Of a stretch of 64,000 nt of DNA, positions 1 to 7,934 are shown piece after piece. Positions within the stretch are counted from its first letter, which is position 1. Each line of letters begins with the position of its first letter. The notes under the pieces are model-generated. The model made no database searches. It was not told the origin of the DNA and saw only the letters and a list, made by a program, of their open reading frames with translations. The stretch covers positions 43,731 to 107,730 of the forward strand of contig NZ_JASZYF010000019.1 of assembly GCF_030317115.1 (NCBI RefSeq), written 5' to 3'. This DNA is from Variovorax gracilis (lineage in GTDB: Bacteria; Pseudomonadota; Gammaproteobacteria; Burkholderiales; Burkholderiaceae_C). The translations under genes and the position numbers were made by a program.

Positions 1-2
1 AG

Positions 3-312
3 TGCCACCTGCGGGTTCTGCGTCAGTGCGGCTTGAAGGACAGCGGTGCGATGCGCCGTCAGATCGCGCATCAGCTTCTCGCTCAACTCGGGGCGCTTCC
101 GCGTGTCCTCGCCTGCCTCGCGGTGACCGTCTTCTTCATCACCGCTGCCGTTGGCATTGCTGCCGGAGGCCGAGTTGCCTGCGCCTTTCCCGGCACCCTC
201 TTTCCCTGGACCACCCTTGCCCGCACCGCCCTCGTTCTTTCTTTGGTCCTCGGGCCGGATCAAGCCCCGATGGACGCTCGGGCGTCCCACGTGGTCGATG
301 CGAGCAATGCAC
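3..312 (-). pseudogene. C-terminal part of the ParB-like gene, in a shifted frame and cut by the window start
   Basis: Reading on from the ParB-like gene but moved by one frame near 310-320 gives IDHVGRPSVHRGLIRPEDQ, then a Gly/Lys-rich linker, then RPELSEKLMRDLTAHRTAVLQ. This is the conserved tail of this ParB subfamily, so the true gene runs from 1540 past position 1. The main frame instead ends in an unrelated tail (TTWDARASIGA) and a stop at 260. A single-base indel around the GALLAS codons explains both. Whether it is real decay or a read error cannot be told from this sequence. Confidence 0.7.
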
Positions 313-1540
313 CGGTGCGCGCCATCTGTTCAGGCGTCCACGCTTGCAAAGCTGCGCGGGCCGCGTCGAGCTTGTCCTCCAGGTCGTCCAAGGCAGTGGA
401 CAGGCGCTCTTCCTCGGCCTCGTAGTCGTCGGATTCGGAACTGCCCTTTTCCTCGCTCGGCTCATCCTCGTTCCGGCGATCCTCGTTCCTGTCATAGGCC
501 TTGGAGAGACGCTCGCGCTCGGCTTCCAGGGCTTCGATGGCCTGTGCTTCCTCCGGTGTCGGCACGCGCTCGTCCTGCGGCTCGACCTGGTAGCGGCGCA
601 GCGCGAGGGAGTCGCCCTCGGTGAGGCAGTCCACCCAACCCCAGCCTTCGGCGCGGACTTCCTCGGCCAGGGCGCGCAGCTTCTCCAGCGCGAGGGTCTG
701 CAGCAGCACCGGGTCGTCCAGATAGACGCTCCCCGCGTCGTCGCCATCGGCAAAGAGGTCGCGGCGCACCGTACCGCCCCGGGCCTCATAGGCTTCGATG
801 CCCACGAAGCGAGCCAACCGGCTGTCGCCTGCGCACGACTGTTCGGTCAGCAGGCGCCGGATCGTCCATGCATCGTGGTCATAGGCGGGCAGGCCATCCC
901 ACACGGCCTCCTGCGCAGCGTGCTCCTCGATGAGCGCCAATGCCTGCAACTGGTCGGGTTGGATCTCGTCGGCGCGGTACATCGCGAGGAATCGGGGAGC
1001 CAGACGTGCGAGCCGGAGGCGGCGTTCGACGGTCAGCGCGCTCACCCCGAAGCGGCCGGCAATCTGCGCCACGGTCAGGCCCTGCTCGACCAGCTTCCGA
1101 AAGGCCTCCATCTCGTCGGCGGGATGCATGGCCTCGCGGCCCGAGTTCTCCGCCAGCGACACTTCGGCGGCGCGGGCGTCGTCGTAAAGCTTGCATTCCA
1201 CGGGCTGCGATGCGCTCCATTTGCCGTCGGCGACCAGCTGGTGCATGGCGCGCAGGCGGCGTCCGCCTGCCACCACGGCGAAGCGGCCATCGGCCCGGGC
1301 GACCACCGACAGCCGCTGCAGCAGGCCCTGCGACGCGATGAGCGCGGCGAGTTCGGCAATGCCGTCCTCGTGGAACACGCGGCGCACGTTGGCCTCGCTG
1401 AGCACCAGCAGGTGGAGCGGCACCCGCACGTCCCGGGCGGTGGGCTTTGCAGCCTTGGGCGTCTTCGGGGGCTTGGCCCCATTGAGCTTGCGTCGCGTCT
1501 TGCCTCGGGCGGCGACGGGAGTCTCGGCAACAGCAGTCAT
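260..1540 (-). CDS. ParB/RepB/Spo0J-family partition-like protein (main open frame, frameshifted near its 3' end)
   Basis: This reads as a ParB-type DNA-binding protein of the large plasmid/integrative-element class. The first third has the ParB N-terminal nuclease-like domain (LSEANVRRVFHEDGIAELAA, then GGRRLRAMHQL and the box LAENSGREAMHPADEMEAF). A helix-turn-helix follows (LTVAQIAGRFGVSALTVERR), then an acidic coiled-coil tail rich in E and D. I chose the ATG at 1540 (MTAVAETPVAARGK) because AAGGAAA sits 6 to 7 bases upstream; the longer upstream frame has low-quality composition. The frame stops at 260, but the neighbouring frame continues with clearly ParB-like tail sequence to the edge of the window (see the next entry). 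The gene is therefore either frameshifted or contains a sequence error. The role is inferred to be element maintenance or regulation together with the DUF932 gene. Confidence 0.8.
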   Translation of the reverse strand: MTAVAETPVAARGKTRRKLNGAKPPKTPKAAKPTARDVRVPLHLLVLSEANVRRVFHEDGIAELAALIASQGLLQRLSVVARADGRFAVVAGGRRLRAMHQLVADGKWSASQPVECKLYDDARAAEVSLAENSGREAMHPADEMEAFRKLVEQGLTVAQIAGRFGVSALTVERRLRLARLAPRFLAMYRADEIQPDQLQALALIEEHAAQEAVWDGLPAYDHDAWTIRRLLTEQSCAGDSRLARFVGIEAYEARGGTVRRDLFADGDDAGSVYLDDPVLLQTLALEKLRALAEEVRAEGWGWVDCLTEGDSLALRRYQVEPQDERVPTPEEAQAIEALEAERERLSKAYDRNEDRRNEDEPSEEKGSSESDDYEAEEERLSTALDDLEDKLDAARAALQAWTPEQMARTGALLASTTWDARASIGA

Positions 1541-2092
1541 GTCCGTTTCCTTTGCAGTTGAAGTTGAGGAGAGAGGCCGGGCTTCTAGATCTGGAGCCCT
1601 TCGACGAAGGGTGGGGGTTCGCATCGGCCTCCTGCCCGGAGCTGGCCGCCGTTCTCCTGAGTCTTTCGCCCGGTGAACGACCGCGACGGCGGGGCCGGAG
1701 GAGCAAGGGGGAAGGTGTGTAAAGCGCAGCTTTATGAAAACCCCCTTGCAGGCGAAGCCGGTCCCCCGGCCCCGCGGGCGCAGAGTCACCGGACCAGGCG
1801 AAGACGCAGGGGAACGGCAGAACCGCCCGAGGCCGACGCGCACCCCGACCGCCGCGCGGCGAGCGCCTCTACCTGCCGCAGGCAGGTCTGATCAGGGGAA
1901 GTCGTGAACGCAGTTCACCGGGCGCAGCCCGTGCGCCAGGGATGCGCAAGGCGGGCCGCGAGGCCCGTCCCCATGAGGGAATGAGTGCGAAGGCGCGAAG
2001 CTGGAGCAGCCCGACAGCGGCGAAGCCGGCGGGGCGCCCTACGACCAAAGAGAGTCGATCTTTGAGGGAGGCAGCGCTATAAACGCATCGCC
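1541..2092. other. Intergenic region between divergent genes
   Basis: This 550-base GC-rich gap separates the ParB-like gene (leftward) from the ribbon-helix-helix gene (rightward). It must hold both promoters. I found no convincing coding frame; the open frames here are Arg/Pro-rich shadows. Confidence 0.4.
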
Positions 2093-2776
2093 ATGGAGCC
2101 CAGTCCGATCGTCCGATTCCGTATCGACAAAGACATCTCCAGGCGTGCCCATCAGATGGCCAAGGCACGTGGGATGGAGCTGCCGGACGTTCTGCGCATG
2201 ATGCTGACGAAGGCAGTGCTGAGCCGCAGTTTCTCGCTCGATCTGGCGAAGGGCGCGGACCAGGGCCAGGCTCCGAAGGAACGCGAGCAGCTGAACCCTT
2301 TCGAGCCGCGGTATGGGGGCCCTTGCAAGACCACGATCGATGCCGAGCTTGCCCTCGCCCTGCTGCAACGGTCCGTTGCGGACGCGAGCGCAAGACGCGA
2401 CGAGGCCAGGCAGGCTGACCCTCAGGACCAGCACGAGAACGAGCACGAGAACGAACACGAACGATTCGACCGGGAGCGCCAGGAGGCGCAGCGCCTCCTG
2501 GCGGATTTCGATGTGGCGGACATGAGCGCCATCGCAGGCGTGCTGAAGCGAATGACCGGGACGCCAGCGTCATTGCCCGCGCCGGCCATGGATCTCCACC
2601 CCGGTCGACGAGACGGCGGACGACGGCAGGGCGAGACCGCTTCATGGTGGAGTGCTGCCTTCCCGACCTCACCGAGTGCGCGACTCCCACCTCCGCATTC
2701 CCATCCGCGCAGCCTGCCGCCATGGTGGTCATGGGCCAGCCGGGCTCCGGCGTATCGGTCGTGGCCGCCTTGCTAG
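2093..2776 (+). CDS. Ribbon-helix-helix (RelB/DinJ-like) domain protein with acidic tail
   Basis: The first 45 residues (PIVRFRIDKDISRRAHQMAK, then RGMELPDVLRMMLTKAVL) have the beta-strand/helix/helix layout of RelB/DinJ-type antitoxins, a DNA-binding dimer fold. No toxin gene follows, so the protein is more likely an orphan regulator of the element than half of a toxin-antitoxin pair. The middle contains a short tandem repeat (HENEHENEHER) encoded by a 12-base repeat near 2431-2466. The last 60 or so residues are Pro/Ser/Trp-rich with poor coding character, so the natural end may lie nearer 2590 with a frameshift, or the tail may be non-conserved. The ATG at 2093 has no strong Shine-Dalgarno sequence. 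Domain call moderate; function inferred. Confidence 0.55.
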   Translation: MEPSPIVRFRIDKDISRRAHQMAKARGMELPDVLRMMLTKAVLSRSFSLDLAKGADQGQAPKEREQLNPFEPRYGGPCKTTIDAELALALLQRSVADASARRDEARQADPQDQHENEHENEHERFDRERQEAQRLLADFDVADMSAIAGVLKRMTGTPASLPAPAMDLHPGRRDGGRRQGETASWWSAAFPTSPSARLPPPHSHPRSLPPWWSWASRAPAYRSWPPC

Positions 2777-3190
2777 GTCGCGAGATGCGCTGCAGCGCCG
2801 ACCCTGCGGTTGCCCCTTCGGTGAAGCGGATTCGCGCCTACGAGCCCAGCGCGTCTGATCGCGCCCGCTCTGGCCGGTTCCGACGACGCCCCGCGCGGCC
2901 TATTGCTCATGCGCCGCTCAAGCCGTATGACGCGACGTGCTGCCCGAATTGACCCCTTGACTTAACTTTCGTCGGCTGAAAATGGGGAGGACGCGTGCCG
3001 TGGCGACGCCGCGTCCACGACGACCGATGCGCACGCGAGGCCAGGAAAAGCCGCATGCTTCCGGCGCGGTGCGCGCCTGCTGAGGCCAGTGCGATGGGCG
3101 CTGGACCACAATCCCTCTCGACCTCTCAACCGCAAAGCGGCGCGAGAAGCGAATGCCTCGGCAGGCCGCCGGCTGTGCGTTTCCACGGCA

Positions 3191-3214
3191 AAAGGGCCGG
3201 CGCCGCCGGCCCTG
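3191..3214 (-). terminator. Rho-independent terminator of the DUF932 gene
   Basis: On the minus strand AGGGCCGGC, a 3-base loop and GCCGGCCCT form a perfect GC-rich stem followed by TTT. It starts about 12 bases after the DUF932 stop codon at 3226, exactly where an intrinsic terminator is expected. Confidence 0.75.
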
Positions 3215-3225
3215 ATGACGAGGCC

Positions 3226-4062
3226 TTAGCGGCCGATGCGCCGCAGCGCCAGATCCCACAGCCCGGTGTTCAGGCGCACGTTCTCGCGGATCGCGCGAAT
3301 GCCGCGGGTATGCATCGGACGGCCCTTGACGGTGCGGCCAGGCAGGCCGCCCCGGATGACCGCCTCCTGGGTGCGCTGGAAGACCCGCCACACGTCGTCA
3401 CCGACGTCGGCCATGCGGCGCTCCTGTAGCAGTTGCGTCGGCTGGACCGGCGGTTGCGCCTGCTCCGGGAAGCGCAGCTTCAGCGCCTCGCGTGCGAAGT
3501 CCAGCTGCTGGTGTTCCGTGAGCATCGTGCCGCGCATCTGCTCGACCACGTCTCCGACGCGACCGAACTCCCGGGTGATGCGTTGCGCCGCCTCGACGAC
3601 GTTGGCCACCACGTTGCCGCGATGGCTCACGTGGACCAGCCCGAAGTCGCCCAGCGTCGTGAGCATGCCGTTCATGCATACGGGCCTGTACAACCCAGCG
3701 CGCAGCGTGTACGCGCTGCGTCCATCGTGGGAGTTGATCAGCACGATCTCGCCGAGCACGTCGTCCCAGGCCAGAGTCTTGACCACCGGCTGGAAGCGCA
3801 GCATGTGCCGCGCGTGCGCTGCGTTGCCCAGCCGGGAGTGCGTCTGCGTGGCCTCGGTCGGTTCGAAGCCCGCGTCCATCAGCGCCCCGACGATGTCCCG
3901 GGTACTGATGAAAACATACCTTGCGCCGGTGGTGACCGCGGCCTGTTCGGCGAAGACCGCCGGTGCGCGGTGCTGCACTTGCTCCAGCGTAAGGGATGAT
4001 CGAGCAACGTGAGAAATCGAGGACAGCGAAGAAGAAGAAGCAGAAGAAAAGGCGAAGTTCAT
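3226..4062 (-). CDS. DUF932-family protein
   Basis: A 278-residue protein of the DUF932 family (phage/plasmid-like TIGR03299 type). After a Ser-rich leader (MNFAFSSASSSSLSSI) it carries the family's characteristic stretches: GARYVFISTRDIVGALMDAGF, HMLRFQP, INSHDGRSAYTLRAGLYRPVC and LTEHQQLDFAREAL. The ATG at 4062 is chosen because GGAG lies 7 bases upstream; an in-frame ATG four codons earlier lacks a site. DUF932 genes are common on conjugative plasmids and integrative elements next to large ParB-like genes, as here. The biochemical role is unknown. It ends at its own terminator. Confidence 0.85.
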   Translation of the reverse strand: MNFAFSSASSSSLSSISHVARSSLTLEQVQHRAPAVFAEQAAVTTGARYVFISTRDIVGALMDAGFEPTEATQTHSRLGNAAHARHMLRFQPVVKTLAWDDVLGEIVLINSHDGRSAYTLRAGLYRPVCMNGMLTTLGDFGLVHVSHRGNVVANVVEAAQRITREFGRVGDVVEQMRGTMLTEHQQLDFAREALKLRFPEQAQPPVQPTQLLQERRMADVGDDVWRVFQRTQEAVIRGGLPGRTVKGRPMHTRGIRAIRENVRLNTGLWDLALRRIGR

Positions 4063-4343
4063 GACGAGCTCCATGGGTGACACAGGCGGGATTGCCTGCG
4101 TCGTCCTGCGCTCACGCGGCAGCGCAGCGGTCAAGGCTCGAAGACGGCCGCGGGCCGCAAGCGCCGAGCCTGCTTGGCGCGCTGGCCTTGACGGCGAGAA
4201 CCGCGTGATACGGTCAAGCGGCACAGGCAAGCCCACCCTTTCCCGCCGCCCGCGCTCGCCCAGCCCTTCGCTCTACGCGTTGGCTACAGGCGTTGGCGTC
4301 GACCTACGAGCAGCCGGCTAGGGCCCTGGCCAGCCGCCCGCCC

Positions 4344-4523
4344 TTAGCGCTCGAGCGTCGCCGAATCGGAGACAGCGACATCCTGGTGGCTCGGGTGCGG
4401 CGCTGCCATGGAAGGAAGGCTTGGGCCAAAGGTGTCATGCAGATCGTCAACGAACGACTTGCCGATGGCGAGGAACACCGCGCAACCGACAACCAGCCAT
4501 GCGGCGTCTTTGATGCGGTCCAT
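4344..4523 (-). CDS. Small single-pass membrane protein
   Basis: A 59-residue protein starting MDRIKDAAWLVVGCAVFLA, with one hydrophobic segment at about residues 7-20 followed by a polar C-terminus. The ATG at 4523 is preceded by GGAG at about 8 bases, better than the upstream in-frame ATG at 4574. I do not recognise a family. Position beside the DUF932 gene suggests it belongs to the mobile-element backbone. Confidence 0.55.
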   Translation of the reverse strand: MDRIKDAAWLVVGCAVFLAIGKSFVDDLHDTFGPSLPSMAAPHPSHQDVAVSDSATLER

Positions 4524-4574
4524 CTGGGCTCCTCGTGGGGGATTTATGTCGCTGTCACGAGAGAGTACGAACAA

Positions 4575-5626
4575 AGGCTTAAGAAGTGCTTATGCTGTCC
4601 CTGGTCGGACTGGCACGACGTGGGCAAGCTACGGACAACGGTGGCTCTTCTCAGACAGCTCTCGAAGGTCGGCTGTTGCGCCAACACCGGTCAAGCTCGC
4701 TCGTGACGGCGTTATTGTCGGACGACATGGAGGTACGCGGAACGCCCAAGATAGGACACGCCCGTCCCAACCGCGCCGAGCTACTCAGCGTCGAAGGAGT
4801 CTGGCAGGACGAGAATGGCATGCAGCCGCTGGTGGCCATGAAGCTCGTTGATCACACGTCGTTCCTGGGCACGCTTCGAACGAAGAGCCGGACTTTCGGT
4901 GATCGCCTTCCGCCGTTGCGCGCAATATCAACGGACCACCTGCGGAACCTGATTGGCCGTACGGCGAAAGAGACCAGATGCATCAACATCTTGGCCAAAC
5001 CACCAACAGCGTCCGCCTTGAGACACAAGCAAAGCATCAGAGAGAAACCTAAGGTCTATTGCGCACGTACCCAGTTCCTTGTCCTCTGGATGGTCCGACC
5101 TAGGTGGCCGCAGCTCCGCGAACCGTCAGCACACCATCTTCGACAATGCAGTTGCGTGTCCCGAACCCGTCGTCCGATGGAATCGGATTGCTGGTCACTT
5201 CCAGTCGGAAGCGGGCGCGCTTGTCAGATTCCGCTGCCAGCTCCAACAGCCCGATTTCCCGGCCGCCCGAAGGAAACATCGGCGAAGGTGTGACGCGTTC
5301 AAAAAAGACGACCTTTGCCAGCCGAGGTCTCTGCATGCACGCTTCCACATAGGCATGCGGTGAATGCGCAAGTTACGACGCCGATGGCGACGGCGGTGGC
5401 GATGGCGATGGCGATGGCGATGGCGATGGCCGCCGCCGTTTGAACTCGAGAGGAGATGGTCAGCTGAAGGCTACGCTGCATTTCGGATGTGCCGGGCCTC
5501 ATGGAACGGCGCGTGCCTCGGCGCGACCAGCGGCCCCCTGCCCTGATTGGATTTGCACAGCCGCCGGCAATCAAAGTGCCGGCAGCTTGCAAATCCTTTC
5601 CCTGGCCCAGCTCCGTTAGTTACAAA
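4575..5626. other. Gap of about 1 kb without a supported gene
   Basis: Several overlapping frames are open but none has a recognisable domain. The most protein-like is on the minus strand at 5100-5348 (REIGLLELAAESDKRARFRLEV); an overlapping minus frame just upstream would give a hydrophobic leader. A one-base frameshift could join them into one short secreted protein, but I cannot support that. A hexamer repeat lies inside (separate entry). Confidence 0.3.
5381..5430. repeat. GGCGAT hexanucleotide tandem repeat
   Basis: About five perfect GGCGAT units (5398-5427) plus degenerate GGCGAC/GGCGGT units to the left. On the minus strand it would encode alternating Ile-Ala. Six-base units keep any reading frame when copy number changes. 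Confidence 0.8.
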
Positions 5627-5648
5627 ATGATACCAGGTGACGTATCAT
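5627..5648. promoter_or_regulatory. Inverted repeat upstream of the ankyrin gene (candidate operator)
   Basis: ATGATAC and GTATCAT form perfect 7-base arms around an 8-base spacer, ending 30 bases before the ATG at 5679. The location fits an operator or promoter-overlapping site; the binding protein is unknown. Confidence 0.4.
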
Positions 5649-5678
5649 ACATAGACAAGACTGAGTAGAGGGAGGCTC

Positions 5679-7499
5679 ATGCGGGCCATTTTCGTTAATT
5701 TGCAGAGATTCGTAATTGCTTTTTTAACCCTAGTGGGAGCGGCCACCAATGCGTACGCTATAGGAGATTCCGGCGGATGCACTCGCTCGACTAAGATAAT
5801 CGACGTGGCGTCGTTTGGCACTGCGGAGGAGTTGAGCAGATTAATAAGCGAGGGGGTTGATCGTCAATGGCGTGCGCTTGATGGCGTCATGCAAGATTTG
5901 ATGCATAGCGATCCAAGGGCATTCGAAGCATGGCAGCGTGACGCGAGGAAAGAGGTCGATCGCAACTTGTGCGCTGAAGGATCGCTTCTTTACTTTGCCG
6001 TCCAAAATGGCAATCTAGAGGTTGTGACGTGGCTTCTGGATGCTGGAATCAATCCAAGTGGAACTGACAGCGGGACCGTTCGTAATACCATTTTTTCGGC
6101 GTGCCCCGTATCTTATTCCGGCAAGAAACGCCCAGACGGACTCACTTTCGAAGACGTGATGCCTCGAACCGTCAAAGCGTATCAGCTGCTTGTAAGCCGA
6201 GGGGGCGACCTGAATCGCGTCGAGGCTTGGGGCGAAAATGCCCTTATGGTGTGCCGCAACGAGGCCATGTGGCCAATCTTGATCGAACTCGGGGTGAGCC
6301 GTTCGCCGCAGGGCGACAAGAAGAATGTCCGGCTCGCAGTGCTGCAAGACGCTGTGAACGGCGCTCTCAGTTACGACCAGGCGCGCGCTCCCGCGGCACT
6401 GCGCAAGGCACAGTTGTTGGCGATTAATGGGTTCAATGATCTGCGCGGCACGACCGTGGAGAAGTCCGTCTTCGAAGCGTGTAAGAGGCCCGAGAGAAGA
6501 GCGACATGTGAAGTGCTTGCGAAGCTCATTTACTTTAGCCCAGGGACATTTGATCCATCTTTTGCGCGGTACTCTTTTCCAGGTGGCGCCGATGAAAAGC
6601 CAAAAGAAAAGGAAATTTGTTTTTTCCCAGAGCTTCAGGTTTATACTGAAGATCTTGACGTCCTGCCGGTCCTTGGTACGAAGGGAAAGGCATTGGACGC
6701 AGCATTTAATTGGCGCGAAGGGGAAGTGCGCCAGCACGATATAGCCGTAAGGCACCGAGCACGCCCGGTCATCCTTTATCTGCGATCTAAACAACCAGCG
6801 CTTTGGAATGTTCGATATGCGACGGACAGCAGGATCGCCGCGGTTATCATTGATCCAAAGCCATACGGCGCACAAAGCAAAGTTATTGGCTTACCCCCAA
6901 CTACTCCCGTCTATCTCGGCGCCTTATGTAACGCAAGTTTTCTTGATAGAGATATTCCGACTCTTCACAGAAACAAAGATATCGATCCGGGGTCGCTCGA
7001 TCCGCTAGCGCGCCATCAACGGAAGCCCATTGCGGCTTTGTTAGCGGAAAAAGACGTGATTGGTGACGGTCAGACGATAGGCGCGTTGTCGCCGAGTGAA
7101 GCCTGGACCTTAGAGGGCATAGGCGCCAGCACGACCAAGCCAAGAGTGCTTGAAGGTCGCGAGCAGCTGGAGTATCTCGTCAAAAAGGGCCAGCTTCGCC
7201 GATCGAATGCGCAGGTTTTCCTTCGCTGGGCGCAAGAGGCGCGAGGAGCTTGGTGGGGGCTGGGCCGAATTCCACGAACAGTTCCTCCTTTTTGGGATGG
7301 CTACTACCTTGTTGACGGCGCCTCGAGAGCGTACTTGACCCTTCCGGGTGGGCTGAAGGGCCCAGACGCGCCAGTCCTGTTTGTTCCCGAAACCGCGGGT
7401 ATCTCGGGTGATCCAGCTGACGCGACGATCTTTTATATGGAGGCATCCAATGGCGACCATCGTTTTCCACAAGGGCGTTGCCAAGGGCCGCGCTGCTAG
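5679..7499 (+). CDS. Secreted ankyrin-repeat protein
   Basis: A 606-residue protein with an N-terminal signal peptide (hydrophobic FVIAFLTLVGAATNAYA, cleavage likely after AYA). Ankyrin-like units follow in the first half, the clearest being GSLLYFAVQNGNLEVVTWLLDAGINP and a second around KAYQLLVSRGGDLNRVEAWGENALMVC. The C-terminal half has no recognised domain. A strong GGGAGG Shine-Dalgarno sequence sits just before the ATG. Codon use is visibly less GC-biased than in the neighbouring genes, suggesting acquisition from another source. Periplasmic ankyrin proteins are often binding or immunity-like partners, but nothing here shows a partner. Confidence 0.75.
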   Translation: MRAIFVNLQRFVIAFLTLVGAATNAYAIGDSGGCTRSTKIIDVASFGTAEELSRLISEGVDRQWRALDGVMQDLMHSDPRAFEAWQRDARKEVDRNLCAEGSLLYFAVQNGNLEVVTWLLDAGINPSGTDSGTVRNTIFSACPVSYSGKKRPDGLTFEDVMPRTVKAYQLLVSRGGDLNRVEAWGENALMVCRNEAMWPILIELGVSRSPQGDKKNVRLAVLQDAVNGALSYDQARAPAALRKAQLLAINGFNDLRGTTVEKSVFEACKRPERRATCEVLAKLIYFSPGTFDPSFARYSFPGGADEKPKEKEICFFPELQVYTEDLDVLPVLGTKGKALDAAFNWREGEVRQHDIAVRHRARPVILYLRSKQPALWNVRYATDSRIAAVIIDPKPYGAQSKVIGLPPTTPVYLGALCNASFLDRDIPTLHRNKDIDPGSLDPLARHQRKPIAALLAEKDVIGDGQTIGALSPSEAWTLEGIGASTTKPRVLEGREQLEYLVKKGQLRRSNAQVFLRWAQEARGAWWGLGRIPRTVPPFWDGYYLVDGASRAYLTLPGGLKGPDAPVLFVPETAGISGDPADATIFYMEASNGDHRFPQGRCQGPRC

Positions 7500-7934
7500 T
7501 TTGGAGCTTTTGAACTACGACGCATTGCCTTCGTTCAACTAGCGTGATACCGCGAAGGCTCCCGCCTCCGTCTTTGGGCACGGGGCAAAGCAAGCGCTCA
7601 CGCCTTCGTGGTCGGCGTTGCCTTGAGGACACGCGTCTCAGGCCTCGCGGGCCATGCAGCCCTTTGAGATGCTCGAGCGTGGCGTCCGGATGGCTGACCA
7701 TCAGCCCACGCGGTTGAGAGTGAACAAGCGTGGCAGGATCGCGACGAGGAACACGTCATCGCTGTCGCTGGCTCGGTTGGCTAGGCTGAAGAGCTCGCCA
7801 ACAAGCGCCGATGCCTGCTTCGCAAGAGATCTACGACCAGTGGCCTAGGCGCTTAAGCCCATGCGCACGCGCGACCAGGCCCCGTCCAGCCACCCTGCGA
7901 CCTTGGGATTCCAGCGCCCGGCCGCTGACCGAGC
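7500..7934. other. Intergenic gap between convergent genes
   Basis: This 435-base stretch lies between the ankyrin gene and the 3' end of the pentapeptide gene. No frame has recognisable protein character and I see no clear terminator hairpin. Confidence 0.3.

Noticed and set aside
2..1561. Long plus-strand open frame opposite the ParB-like gene
   Set aside because: Composition is that of an antisense shadow; the minus strand carries real ParB motifs and a ribosome-binding site.
5100..5348. Minus-strand frame REIGLLELAAESDKRARFRLEV
   Set aside because: Looks protein-like, but has no family, no good start and would need a frameshift to gain a leader; not enough to call a gene.
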